A stretch of 64,000 nucleotides of DNA from Alsobacter soli. GTDB lineage: Bacteria > Pseudomonadota > Alphaproteobacteria > Rhizobiales > Beijerinckiaceae. Position numbers and translations under genes: made by a program. Shown piece by piece: positions 7,809 to 16,849 of this stretch (position 1 is its first letter; every line of letters starts with the position of its first letter). Location: the NCBI RefSeq assembly GCF_003004785.1, contig NZ_PVZS01000005.1:158812-222811 (forward strand), in the 5' to 3' direction. Below the pieces are notes generated by a model. The model saw only the letters and a program-made list of their open reading frames with translations. It was not told the DNA's origin and ran no database searches.

Positions 7809-9461
7809 CTACTCCGCAGCGGCCAGCGTCGGGGCCGCGCGTGCGGGCGCCTCGGCGAAATCCCCGATTTCGGCGAGGGCCGGCGTGCGCATGGTCCGCC
7901 AGATGTTGTAGGCGCCGACCACCGTGCCGATCAGGAAAAGAAGCCCGCCGACTGCGCGCATCACGTAGTAGGGATGCATCGCCACGAGGGAGTCGACGAA
8001 GGAATAGGCGAGCGTTCCGCTATCGTTGTAGGTGCGCCACATCAGGCCCTGGACGATGCCCGAGTTCCACATCGAGATGACGTAGACAAGGGTTCCAGCG
8101 ATCGCGAGCCAGTAGTGGACCTCGACGAGCCGCGGCGAATACATGGCTCGCTTGCCCCACAGGGACGGCACGATGCTGTAGAGCGAGCCGAAGGTGATCA
8201 GAGCCACCCAACCCAGCGCGCCGGCGTGCACGTGGCCGATGGTCCAGTCCGTGTAATGCGAGAGCGAGTTGACCGGCCGAATGGCCATGAACGACCCTTC
8301 GAAGGTCGTCAGGCCGTAGAACACCGCGGCCGTCATCATGAAGCGGAGGGTGGCGTCGTCACGGACCTTGTGCCAGGCCCCGTTGAGCGTCAGGAGCGCG
8401 TTGGTGGCTGACGCCCACGAGGGGACGAGGAGCATGAGCGAGAAAGTCATGCCCAAGGTCTGAACCCACTGGGGCAGGGCGGTGTAGTGCAGGTGGTGCG
8501 ATCCCGCCCACATATACATGAACGTGATGCCCCAGAAGCTGATGATGGAGAGCCGGTAGGAGAAGATCGGGCGTCCGGCGCGCTTCGGCATGAAGTAATA
8601 CATCATGCCCAGGAAGCCGGAGGTCAGGAAGAACGCCACCGCGTTGTGCCCGTACCACCACTCCGTCATCGCATCCTGGACGCCAGCGAAGGCCGAATAG
8701 CTCTTGGCGTGTCCCAGGGAGACCGGAACGGCCAGGTTGTTGACGATGTGAAGCACCGCAACCACCAGGATGAACGCCAGGTAGTACCAGTTGGAGACGT
8801 AGATGTGCGGCTCCTTGCGCCGCGCCAGGGTGCGCAGGTAGAGCCCGAAATACGCGACCCACACGATCACGAGCCAGATGTCGGCGTACCATTCGGGCTC
8901 GGCGTATTCCTTCGACTGGGTGATCCCCATCAGGTAGCCGGACGCCGCAAGAATGCAGAACAGGTTGAAGCCGAGCAGCACGAACCAAGGGCTCACCTGA
9001 TCCGGCAGCCGGGCGCGGCTGGTCCGCTGGACCACGTAGAAGGATGTGGCGATCAGGGCATTGCCGCCGAACCCGAAGATGACGCCGGACGTGTGCACGG
9101 GCCGGAGGCGACCGAAGCTCGACCAAGCTGCGTCGAAAGTCAGGTCCGGCGAGACCAGCAGCCAAGCCACCCAGTCGCCGACCGCCATGGCGACGATCGC
9201 CCAGATCATCGCGAAGACGATCCCCGCGCGAGTGGGGTCGTCATAGTAGGACGAGAGGCGCTCCGGGCTGGGCGACGGTGCGTAGAACCCGCGCATCACC
9301 ACAATGGCCACGACCACGCCGCATGCGATCACGAGCGCCCCATGCGTCCCGAGGAGATCGTCGCGGCCGAGGACCGCCATCGTCAGGCCGAGGCCGGCCA
9401 CGAGACAGGCGAGTGCGAGCGCGGCCCGTCGTTCGGGCAACGTCAGTTGGGCTACGTACAT
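7809..9461 (-). CDS. ccoN: cbb3 cytochrome c oxidase subunit I (CcoN)
   Basis: 550-residue catalytic subunit of the high-affinity cbb3 oxidase. It reduces O2 at a haem b3/CuB centre and pumps protons. The 12-helix core is visible. Metal-ligand His residues lie in RPVHTSGVIFGF, WYGHNAVAFFLT, WAGSHHLHYTALP and NSLSHYTDWTIGHVHAGALGW. The ORF opens at a TTG at 9512, but ATG 9461 (MYVAQLTLPERRAAL) begins just before the first helix and is preferred; neither start has a strong ribosome binding site. It heads the ccoNOQP unit. I find no FNR/FixK box in the 328 bases upstream. Confidence 0.96.
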   Translation of the reverse strand: MYVAQLTLPERRAALALACLVAGLGLTMAVLGRDDLLGTHGALVIACGVVVAIVVMRGFYAPSPSPERLSSYYDDPTRAGIVFAMIWAIVAMAVGDWVAWLLVSPDLTFDAAWSSFGRLRPVHTSGVIFGFGGNALIATSFYVVQRTSRARLPDQVSPWFVLLGFNLFCILAASGYLMGITQSKEYAEPEWYADIWLVIVWVAYFGLYLRTLARRKEPHIYVSNWYYLAFILVVAVLHIVNNLAVPVSLGHAKSYSAFAGVQDAMTEWWYGHNAVAFFLTSGFLGMMYYFMPKRAGRPIFSYRLSIISFWGITFMYMWAGSHHLHYTALPQWVQTLGMTFSLMLLVPSWASATNALLTLNGAWHKVRDDATLRFMMTAAVFYGLTTFEGSFMAIRPVNSLSHYTDWTIGHVHAGALGWVALITFGSLYSIVPSLWGKRAMYSPRLVEVHYWLAIAGTLVYVISMWNSGIVQGLMWRTYNDSGTLAYSFVDSLVAMHPYYVMRAVGGLLFLIGTVVGAYNIWRTMRTPALAEIGDFAEAPARAAPTLAAAE

Positions 9462-9789
9462 GTTGAACCATCGCCGGTTGGGGGAGAGGCTCTTTCGGCC
9501 TGCTGGGTTCAATAACTCCGATGAAAATTGATGGACTATAGGGGTGAATGCGTATTCGTTTTGATTTTATTGGGAAAATGGCGTAAACATATCTATCGCT
9601 GACTTCGTAATCAGCTTGTCGGAACGAAATTGTTCAAGCCACAGGGCGTTACGTGTGGTGTCTGTGCTTCGGTGTCGTCTACGGACCTTTGGCAAAAGCG
9701 GGGGGCATGGCGTGCTCCTCAGGCGACGTTGATCTACCCGCGAAAATAGGTATTGTAAATACCCAATTTACCGACCCAGGGAGGCCTCC
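9462..9789. other. Divergent control region between ccoN and the DUF6522 gene
   Basis: 328 bases with locally lower GC than the genes (AT-rich around 9525-9600), as expected for promoters. It contains no ORF that I accept. The only clear signal is the inverted repeat at 9749-9763. A search for TTGN-N6-NCAA boxes over this stretch found none. Confidence 0.7.
9749..9763 (+). promoter_or_regulatory. Perfect inverted repeat, probable operator
   Basis: GGTATT-GTA-AATACC is a perfect 6-3-6 dyad in an AT-rich stretch, 26 bases before the start of the DUF6522 gene. The ATTnnnAAT-type core is reminiscent of Rrf2/NsrR-family operators that sense NO or Fe-S status, which would fit the denitrification setting. 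The regulator is inferred; none is encoded nearby. Confidence 0.55.
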
Positions 9790-10080
9790 ATGACAGAGGT
9801 GAAGCTCGAGGCGGCAGGCGGCGGCCCGGAAGCGGTCGAAATCAGCCTTGGCGAGGTCGCACGGACCCTCGGGATTTCGCCCGATCTTGCTTGGGCCGAA
9901 CTCAAGGCTGGCCGTCTCACAAGCGTGCTTGAGCAGGGAGCGGGACAGGACGAGGGGCGTCTCCGCCTGAACTTTTTCTACGGGTGCAAACGCGGCAGGA
10001 TCGTCCTGTCCGGCGGGGGCGAGGTGCTGCAACGCAGCTGCGTCGATTTCGGCGAACTCCGTCGCGCCAGCCGGAAGTGA
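9790..10080 (+). CDS. DUF6522 family protein
   Basis: 96-residue soluble protein: MTEVKLEAAGG, then a middle part predicted to resemble a small DNA-binding-like or alpha-helical fold (EISLGEVARTLGISPDLAWAELKAGRLTS), then a beta-rich part ending LQRSCVDFGELR. The LTSVLEQGAGQDEGRLRLNFFYG pattern is typical of the DUF6522 family, which is frequent beside denitrification and NO-handling genes in rhizobia. Its function is unknown. GGGAGG lies upstream of ATG 9790. It precedes the nar operon by 249 bases and may be co-regulated with it. Confidence 0.7.
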   Translation: MTEVKLEAAGGGPEAVEISLGEVARTLGISPDLAWAELKAGRLTSVLEQGAGQDEGRLRLNFFYGCKRGRIVLSGGGEVLQRSCVDFGELRRASRK

Positions 10081-10206
10081 CCGCCCTCCTGGGACCTTCT
10101 GGTGTCCCTGGCCAGCGTGACTCATTCCAGTGCTCTGGGGTGGTCTCCGCCTTCACTGGGCTGGCGGGGCACGGTCGTCCGATCGGAGCGGTCGCGGAGG
10201 GTTAAA

Positions 10207-10220
10207 TTGACTTATAGCAA
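10207..10220 (+). promoter_or_regulatory. FixK/FNR-type box 1 upstream of narK
   Basis: TTGA-N6-GCAA (TTGACTTATAGCAA) matches the FixK2/FNR-type consensus TTG(A/C)-N6-(T/G)CAA at all defined positions. It lies 110 bases before the narK ATG. Activation from such a site usually places the RNA start about 41 bases past its centre, near 10255. Confidence 0.65.
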
Positions 10221-10262
10221 ATTCATGTAGTCTTTCCTCGCGAAGGGTAACTTTCTCCTTTT

Positions 10263-10276
10263 TTGACTCGTATCAA
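10263..10276 (+). promoter_or_regulatory. FixK/FNR-type box 2 upstream of narK
   Basis: TTGAC-TCGT-ATCAA is one base from the FNR palindrome TTGAT-N4-ATCAA and also fits the FixK2 consensus. Its centre is 56 bases past box 1. The site is 54 bases before the narK ATG, so an RNA start about 41 bases past its centre would lie near 10311, giving a leader of about 20 bases. This is strong evidence for oxygen control of the nar operon. Confidence 0.75.
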
Positions 10277-10329
10277 CGAACTTCGACTGGCTGTCTGTTT
10301 CGATGGCGTCCAGCCACAGGAGGCTGGAC

Positions 10330-13077
10330 ATGGAGCGGGATGCGTCGCCCTCTCGGGCGCTCTGGACATCGACCATCGCCTTTACTGTCTGCTTTGCAGT
10401 CTGGACGATCTTCTCGATCATCGGAATCCAGATCAAACAGCAGCTGGGATTGACCGAAACCCAGTTCGGCTTGCTGGTTGGGACGCCCATTCTTACTGGA
10501 TCCCTGATCCGCATCTTTCTCGGGGTCTGGACCGACCAATACGGCGGCCGTCGCATCTACTCGCTGGTGATGGCGGCAGGCGCGATCGCGACGTTTCTTC
10601 TCTCCTGGGCCCATACCTATCCGCAGATGCTGCTCGCAGCGCTCGGGGTCGGCATCGCCGGCGGCTCCTTCGCGGTGGGCGTCGCCTATGTGTCGAAGTG
10701 GTATCCGGCCGGCAAGCAGGGAACCGCGCTCGGGATCTTCGGCGCAGGCAATGTCGGCGCGGCGGTCACCAAGTTCTGCGCGCCCTTCGTGCTCGTCGCG
10801 TACGGCTGGCAGACCGTGGCCCAGGTCTGGGCCGCCGGGCTGCTGCTCATGGCGGCCGTATTCTGGCTCGTGACGAAAGAGGACCCGGTCACGCTGGAAC
10901 GGCGCGCCGAAGGGCTGAAGCCCGAGCCGATGCTCAAGCAGTTCGCGCCCCTGATGAATGTCCAGGTCTGGCGGTTTTCGCTTTACTACTTCTTCGTGTT
11001 CGGGGCCTTCGTGGCCCTCTCGCTCTGGCTGCCCCAATACCTGATCAAGGTCTATGGCTTCGACATCAAGACGGCGGGCATGTTGGCCGCCTTCTTCTCG
11101 GTGCCGGCGAGCCTGCTGCGCGCCTATGGGGGCCACCTGTCGGACCGCTATGGGGCTCGCACGGTGATGTACTGGACCTTCCTGGTCTCAGTCGCCTGCA
11201 CCTTCCTGCTCTCCTATCCGCCGACCGACTACGTGGTCCGGGGAGTGAACGGCCCAATCGCCTTCCACCTGGAAATCGGCCCCGGCCTTTTCGTGACGTT
11301 GGTCTTCGTACTCGGCTTCTTCATGGCGCTGGGCAAGGCGGCGGTGTTCAAGCACATCCCCGTCTATTACCCGAACCGCGTCGGGGCCGTCGGTGGCCTC
11401 GTCGGCATGATCGGGGGGCTCGGCGGCTTCGTCCTGCCTCTCGTCTTCGGCGTCCTCAACGACCTCACAGGATTGTGGACGAGCTGCTTCATGCTGCTCT
11501 TCCTGCTCGTCTCGGCTTCGCTGCTGTGGATGCACCTCGCCATCCGTCGCATGGAACTGGAAGCCGGCGGCCGTGCGCTGGAGATGCTCCCGCAATTGCC
11601 CGAGATGGAGGAGATCCACGGGCCCGAGCACGTCGGGGCGCTCGCCGGTGGCAAGGTGCTCGCCGACTGGCGGCCGGAAGACAAGACGTTCTGGGACACC
11701 CAGGGCCGGGCCATCGCGCGCCGCAACCTGTGGATCTCGATCCCGGCTCTGCTGCTCTCTTTCGCCATCTGGCAGGTCTGGTCGGTGGTGGTCGCCAAGC
11801 TGCCGCTCGTGGGCTTCAAGTTCACAACGGACGAGCTGTTCTGGCTCGCGGCGCTGCCAGGCATCTCCGGGGCCACGCTGCGGATCTTCTACTCGTTCAT
11901 GGTGCCGATCTTCGGCGGGAGGCTGTGGACGACGCTCGCAACCTGGTCGCTGATCATCCCGGCCGTCGGCATCGGCTACGCCGTTCAGAACCCGGAGACG
12001 CCGTACTTCGTGCTGCTCGGGCTCGCCCTGCTGTGCGGCTTCGGGGGCGGCAACTTCGCCTCCTCCATGGCCAACATCTCGTTCTTCTTTCCGAAGGCCG
12101 AGAAGGGCAACGCCCTGGCCCTCAACGCGGGGCTCGGCAATCTCGGCGTCAGCGTCGTGCAATTCCTGGTGCCGCTCGTCATCACCGCGGGCGTGTTCGG
12201 CTGGCTGGGCGGCGACCCGGCCACCGTGAAGGAGGGGGCGAAGGAATACCCGCTCTGGCTGCAGAACGCCGGCTTCGTGTGGGTCCCCTTTATCGCGGCT
12301 TCGGCCTTCGCGGCCTGGTTCGGCATGAACGACATCGCCTCGGCCAGGGCCTCCTTCGCCGAGCAGTCGGTCATCTTCCAGCGCAGGCACAACTGGATCA
12401 TGTGCTGGCTCTACACCGGCACCTTCGGATCCTTCATCGGCTATTCCGCGGGCTTCCCGCTGCTGACGAAGATCCTGTTTCCCGAAGTGAACGCGCTCCA
12501 GCTCGCCTTCATCGGTCCGCTGGTCGGCGCCCTGTCGCGCTCGCTTACGGGTTGGGTCGCCGACCGGTGGGGCGGGGGACGCGTCACCTTCTGGGTGTTC
12601 GCCCTGATGATGGCGGGGGTTCTCGGCGTCCTCTACTTCGTCGGCGCCAAGGACCAGCCCTACGCCTTCTATGGCTTCTTCGGGATGTTTCTTGTCCTGT
12701 TCTTCGCCACGGGCGTGGGCAACGCCTCCACCTTCCAGATGATCCCCGCGATCATGCGCAAGGAGATGGACCGCCTGATGCCCGGCGCCGAACCGGCCGC
12801 GCGCCTGCGCCAGGCCGAGAAGGAATCGGCCGCCATCACCGGCTTCACCTCGGCGATCGCCGCCTTCGGGGCCTTCTTCATTCCGAAGGCCTACGGCACC
12901 TCGCTCGCCCTCACCGGCGGGGTGGAGGCGGCGCTCTACGGCTTCTTCGCCTTCTACGTCACCTGCCTGGTCATCACCTGGGCCGTCTACACCCGCAAGG
13001 GCGGCGTCCTGCACGACATCGAGCGCCGCGGCGGCCCCACGGGCCCGAGCCGCGCCGCGCCACAGCCCGCCGAATGA
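10330..13077 (+). CDS. narK: Fused NarK1-NarK2 nitrate/nitrite transporter
   Basis: 915-residue protein made of two complete major facilitator domains, each with about 12 membrane helices. They are joined near residues 410-470 by a hydrophilic linker containing PQLPEMEEIHGPEH. The first half is expected to be the nitrate/proton symporter type (NarK1) and the second the nitrate/nitrite antiporter type (NarK2), as in Paracoccus. Nitrate-signature Gly-rich segments occur in both halves (LGVGIAGGSFAVGVAYVSKW and LCGFGGGNFASSMANISFFF). ATG 10330 is chosen over 10303 because AGGAGG sits 6 bases upstream. It leads the nar operon and is followed by narG after 10 bases. Confidence 0.92.
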   Translation: MERDASPSRALWTSTIAFTVCFAVWTIFSIIGIQIKQQLGLTETQFGLLVGTPILTGSLIRIFLGVWTDQYGGRRIYSLVMAAGAIATFLLSWAHTYPQMLLAALGVGIAGGSFAVGVAYVSKWYPAGKQGTALGIFGAGNVGAAVTKFCAPFVLVAYGWQTVAQVWAAGLLLMAAVFWLVTKEDPVTLERRAEGLKPEPMLKQFAPLMNVQVWRFSLYYFFVFGAFVALSLWLPQYLIKVYGFDIKTAGMLAAFFSVPASLLRAYGGHLSDRYGARTVMYWTFLVSVACTFLLSYPPTDYVVRGVNGPIAFHLEIGPGLFVTLVFVLGFFMALGKAAVFKHIPVYYPNRVGAVGGLVGMIGGLGGFVLPLVFGVLNDLTGLWTSCFMLLFLLVSASLLWMHLAIRRMELEAGGRALEMLPQLPEMEEIHGPEHVGALAGGKVLADWRPEDKTFWDTQGRAIARRNLWISIPALLLSFAIWQVWSVVVAKLPLVGFKFTTDELFWLAALPGISGATLRIFYSFMVPIFGGRLWTTLATWSLIIPAVGIGYAVQNPETPYFVLLGLALLCGFGGGNFASSMANISFFFPKAEKGNALALNAGLGNLGVSVVQFLVPLVITAGVFGWLGGDPATVKEGAKEYPLWLQNAGFVWVPFIAASAFAAWFGMNDIASARASFAEQSVIFQRRHNWIMCWLYTGTFGSFIGYSAGFPLLTKILFPEVNALQLAFIGPLVGALSRSLTGWVADRWGGGRVTFWVFALMMAGVLGVLYFVGAKDQPYAFYGFFGMFLVLFFATGVGNASTFQMIPAIMRKEMDRLMPGAEPAARLRQAEKESAAITGFTSAIAAFGAFFIPKAYGTSLALTGGVEAALYGFFAFYVTCLVITWAVYTRKGGVLHDIERRGGPTGPSRAAPQPAE

Positions 13078-13087
13078 GGAGCGCCTT

Positions 13088-16000
13088 ATGAGCCACTTTC
13101 TCGACCGGCTGAGCTTCTTCTCGCGGCAGCAGGAAGAGTTCGCCGACGGCCACGGCATCGTGACGACCGAGAGCCGCGCCTGGGAGGACGGCTACCGCAA
13201 GCGCTGGCAGCACGACAAGATCGCGCGCTCCACGCATGGGGTGAACTGCACGGGCTCGTGCTCGTGGAAGGTCTACGTCAAGGGCGGCATCGTCACCTGG
13301 GAAACCCAGCAGACGGACTATCCTCGCACCCGGCCGGATCTGCCAAACCACGAGCCGCGGGGTTGCGCGCGAGGGGCGAGCTATTCCTGGTACCTCTACT
13401 CGGGAAACCGGGTGAAGTACCCGCTGGTGCGCTCGCGGCTACTCAAGCTGTGGCGCGAAGCCAGGCAGAGCCTGCCGCCGGTGGCGGCGTGGAAGTCGAT
13501 CGTTGAGGATCCGCAGAAGCGCGCCTCCTACGTGACCAAGCGCGGGCAGGGCGGCTTCGTGCGCGGGACCTGGGACGAGGTCAACGAACTCGTGGCCGCG
13601 GCCAACGCCTACACGGCCAAGACGTGGGGTCCGGACCGGATCTTCGGCTTTTCGCCGATCCCGGCCATGTCGATGGTCAGCTACGCTGCAGGCTCGCGCT
13701 ACCTGTCGCTGATGGGGGGCGTGTGCATGTCCTTCTACGACTGGTACTGCGACCTGCCCCCGGCGTCGCCCATGACCTGGGGCGAGCAGACCGACGTGCC
13801 GGAGAGCGCCGACTGGTACAATTCCGGGTTCCTGATCCTGTGGGGCTCGAACGTGCCGCAGACGCGCACGCCGGACGCCCATTTCTACACCGAGGTCCGC
13901 TACAAGGGCGCCAAGAGCGTCGTGATCTGCCCGGACTACTCCGAGGCCTCCAAGTTCGCGGACATGTGGATCTCCGTGAAGCAGGGCACGGACGCCGCCC
14001 TCGCCATGGCGATGGGCCACGTGATCCTCAAGGAGTTCTACGTCGACCGGCAGGTCCCGTACTTCGTCGACTACGCCCGGCGCTACACCGACATGCCGAT
14101 GCTGGTGCGGCTGGCGAAGCAGGACGGGCGCTACGTGCCCGAGCGGCTGCTCCGGGCGTCGGACTTCGACACGAAGCTCGGCGAGGCCAATAACCCCGAC
14201 TGGAAGACCGTCGCGTATGACGACGCCTCTGGCAGTCTCGTCGCGCCCAACGGCTCGGTCGGCTTCCGCTGGGGCGAACAGGGCAAGTGGAACCTCGAGG
14301 AGCGTGCCGCCGGCGGCGAGACGAAGCTGCGGCTGTCACTTGCCGAGCATCACGACGGCATGGCCGAGGTCGCGTTCCCCTATTTCGGAAACCGCGAGCA
14401 CGACCACTTCAAGGGCACGGACCATCCGGACGTGCTGCTGCGCAACGTGCCGGTGAAGACGCTCGCGCTCGCCGACGGCGAGACGAAGGTCGCCACGGTG
14501 TACGACCTGTTCCTGGCCAACTACGGCGTGGACCGCGGCTTCGGCGGCGGCAACGTCGCCAAGGACTATGCAGAGAACGTGCCCTACACGCCCGGCTGGT
14601 GCGAGCGCATCTCCGGCGTGCCCCGGGCGCAGGTGGAGACGGTGGCCCGGGAATTCGCCCGGAACGCGGAGAAGACCAACGGCCGGTCCATGATCATCGT
14701 CGGCGCGGCGATGAACCACTGGTTCCACATGGACATGAACTACCGTGGCGTCATCAACATGCTGGTGATGTGCGGCTGCATCGGCCAGTCCGGCGGCGGG
14801 TGGTCGCACTATGTCGGCCAGGAGAAGCTGCGCCCGCAGTCGGGATGGCTGCCGCTGGCCTTCGGGCTGGACTGGGGACGCCCGCCGCGGCAGCAGAACT
14901 CGACTTCGTGCTGGTACGCCCATACCGACCAGTGGCGCTACGAGACGCTGGATGTGAAGGAGATCCTTTCCCCCACCGCGCCGGCGGGCCCGTGGGATGG
15001 GGCGCTGATCGACTACAATGTCCGGGCGGAGCGCATGGGCTGGCTGCCTTCCGCGCCGCAGCTGAAGCAGAACCCGCTCACGATCGCGCAAAAGGCGGCC
15101 GCCGCCGACATGGAGCCGAAGGACTACGTCGCTCAGGCGCTGAAGTCCGGCGAGCTCCAGATGTCATGCGAGGATCCGGACGCGCCGGAGAACTGGCCGC
15201 GCAACCTCTTCGTCTGGCGCTCGAACCTGCTCGGCTCGTCCGGCAAGGGCCACGAGTATTTCCTGAAACATCTGCTCGGGACCCAGAATGGCGTCCTCGG
15301 CAAGGACCTCGGGCACATCGGCGGGCAGAAGCCGCAGGATGTCGCCTGGCGTGAGGAGGCGCCCGAGGGCAAGCTCGACCTGCTCGTCACGCTCGACTTC
15401 CGCATGTCGACGACGTGCGTCTACTCCGACGTCGTGCTCCCGACGGCCACCTGGTACGAAAAGAACGACCTCAACACCTCGGACATGCACCCCTTCATCC
15501 ACCCGCTCTCGGCGGCCGTGGACCCGGCGTGGGAGGCGCGCTCCGACTGGGAGATCTACAAGGGTCTAGCCAGGGCGTTCTCGACGGTGGCGCCGGAAGT
15601 GCTCGGCGTCGAGAAGGATGTCGTGCTCACGCCCATCCTGCACGACACGCCGGCCGAGATCGCCCAGGCGCTCGACGTGAAGGACTGGAAGCGGGGCGAA
15701 TGCGAACCCGTCCCAGGCAGAACCATGCCGTCGGTCACGGTGGTCGAGCGCGACTATCCGAACCTCTACAAGCGCTTCACCTCGCTCGGCCCGCTGATGG
15801 ACAAGATCGGCAACGGCGGCAAGGGCATGGCCTGGAACACGCAGCACGAGGTCGAAGTCCTGAAGGGCCTCAACGGCGTCGTGGGTGAGCCGGGGCCGAC
15901 GGAGGGCCTGGCGCGCATCGAATCCGACATCGACGCCTGCGAGGTCATCCTGTCGCTCGCCCCGGAGACCAACGGCGAGGTCGCGGTGAAGGCCTGGGAG

Positions 16001-16849
16001 TCGCTCGGCAAGGCGACTGGGCGCGACCACACGCATCTCGCCATCCCCAAGGAGGACGAGAAAATCCGGTACCGCGACGTGGTCGCGCAGCCGCGCAAGA
16101 TCATCTCCTCGCCGATCTGGTCGGGGCTGGAGAGCGAGAAGGTCTGCTACAACGCCGGCTATACCAACGTCCATGAGCTGATCCCCTGGCGCACGCTGAC
16201 CGGTCGCCAGCAGCTGTACCAGGACCACCTCTGGATGCGCGCCTTCGGCGAGGGCTTCTGCGTCTACAGGCCGCCCATCGACACCCGGGCCGTGAAGCCG
16301 GTGATCGACAGCAAGCCGAACGGCGAGAAGCAGATCGTCCTCAATTTCATTACGCCGCACCAGAAGTGGGGCATCCACTCCACCTACACCGACAACCTGC
16401 TCATGCTGACGCTGTCGCGCGGCGGACCGATCGTGTGGATTAGCGAGGTCGACGCCAGGAGGGCGGGGATCGCCGACAACGACTGGATCGAAGCCTACAA
16501 CGTGAACGGAGCCCTCGTGGCGCGCGCGGTCGTGTCCCAGCGCGTGAAGGAGGGCATGTGCATGATGTATCATGCGCAGGAGAAGATCGTGAACGTGCCG
16601 GGCTCGCAGATGACCGGCAAGCGCGGCGGCATCCACAACTCGGTCACGCGCGCGGTGCTGAAGCCGACCCACATGATCGGCGGCTACGCCCAGCAGTCCT
16701 ATGGGTTCAACTACTACGGGACGGTGGGCTCAAACCGGGACGAGTTCGTCGTGATCCGAAGGCTCTCCGAGGTCGACTGGCTCGACCGGCCGGCCACCGA
16801 CCAGCCCTCCGAGTTGAACTCCGCCCCCCGCATGGAGGCTGCAGAATGA
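13088..16849 (+). CDS. narG: Respiratory nitrate reductase alpha subunit
   Basis: 1253-residue catalytic subunit of membrane-bound nitrate reductase. It reduces nitrate to nitrite at a bis-MGD molybdenum centre on the cytoplasmic side. The N-terminal HGVNCTGSCSWKVYVKGG carries the His/Cys ligands of the FS0 [4Fe-4S] cluster. SFYDWYCDLPPASPMTWGEQ carries the Asp that ligates Mo. There is no Tat signal other than the vestigial N-terminus typical of NarG. Length and order (narK-G-H-J-I) are canonical. The stop overlaps the narH start (ATGA). Confidence 0.98.
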   Translation: MSHFLDRLSFFSRQQEEFADGHGIVTTESRAWEDGYRKRWQHDKIARSTHGVNCTGSCSWKVYVKGGIVTWETQQTDYPRTRPDLPNHEPRGCARGASYSWYLYSGNRVKYPLVRSRLLKLWREARQSLPPVAAWKSIVEDPQKRASYVTKRGQGGFVRGTWDEVNELVAAANAYTAKTWGPDRIFGFSPIPAMSMVSYAAGSRYLSLMGGVCMSFYDWYCDLPPASPMTWGEQTDVPESADWYNSGFLILWGSNVPQTRTPDAHFYTEVRYKGAKSVVICPDYSEASKFADMWISVKQGTDAALAMAMGHVILKEFYVDRQVPYFVDYARRYTDMPMLVRLAKQDGRYVPERLLRASDFDTKLGEANNPDWKTVAYDDASGSLVAPNGSVGFRWGEQGKWNLEERAAGGETKLRLSLAEHHDGMAEVAFPYFGNREHDHFKGTDHPDVLLRNVPVKTLALADGETKVATVYDLFLANYGVDRGFGGGNVAKDYAENVPYTPGWCERISGVPRAQVETVAREFARNAEKTNGRSMIIVGAAMNHWFHMDMNYRGVINMLVMCGCIGQSGGGWSHYVGQEKLRPQSGWLPLAFGLDWGRPPRQQNSTSCWYAHTDQWRYETLDVKEILSPTAPAGPWDGALIDYNVRAERMGWLPSAPQLKQNPLTIAQKAAAADMEPKDYVAQALKSGELQMSCEDPDAPENWPRNLFVWRSNLLGSSGKGHEYFLKHLLGTQNGVLGKDLGHIGGQKPQDVAWREEAPEGKLDLLVTLDFRMSTTCVYSDVVLPTATWYEKNDLNTSDMHPFIHPLSAAVDPAWEARSDWEIYKGLARAFSTVAPEVLGVEKDVVLTPILHDTPAEIAQALDVKDWKRGECEPVPGRTMPSVTVVERDYPNLYKRFTSLGPLMDKIGNGGKGMAWNTQHEVEVLKGLNGVVGEPGPTEGLARIESDIDACEVILSLAPETNGEVAVKAWESLGKATGRDHTHLAIPKEDEKIRYRDVVAQPRKIISSPIWSGLESEKVCYNAGYTNVHELIPWRTLTGRQQLYQDHLWMRAFGEGFCVYRPPIDTRAVKPVIDSKPNGEKQIVLNFITPHQKWGIHSTYTDNLLMLTLSRGGPIVWISEVDARRAGIADNDWIEAYNVNGALVARAVVSQRVKEGMCMMYHAQEKIVNVPGSQMTGKRGGIHNSVTRAVLKPTHMIGGYAQQSYGFNYYGTVGSNRDEFVVIRRLSEVDWLDRPATDQPSELNSAPRMEAAE

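Noticed and set aside
9553..9580. TTGATTTTATTGGG as an FNR box for ccoN
   Set aside because: Only the left half-site fits; the right half does not match ATCAA or NCAA.
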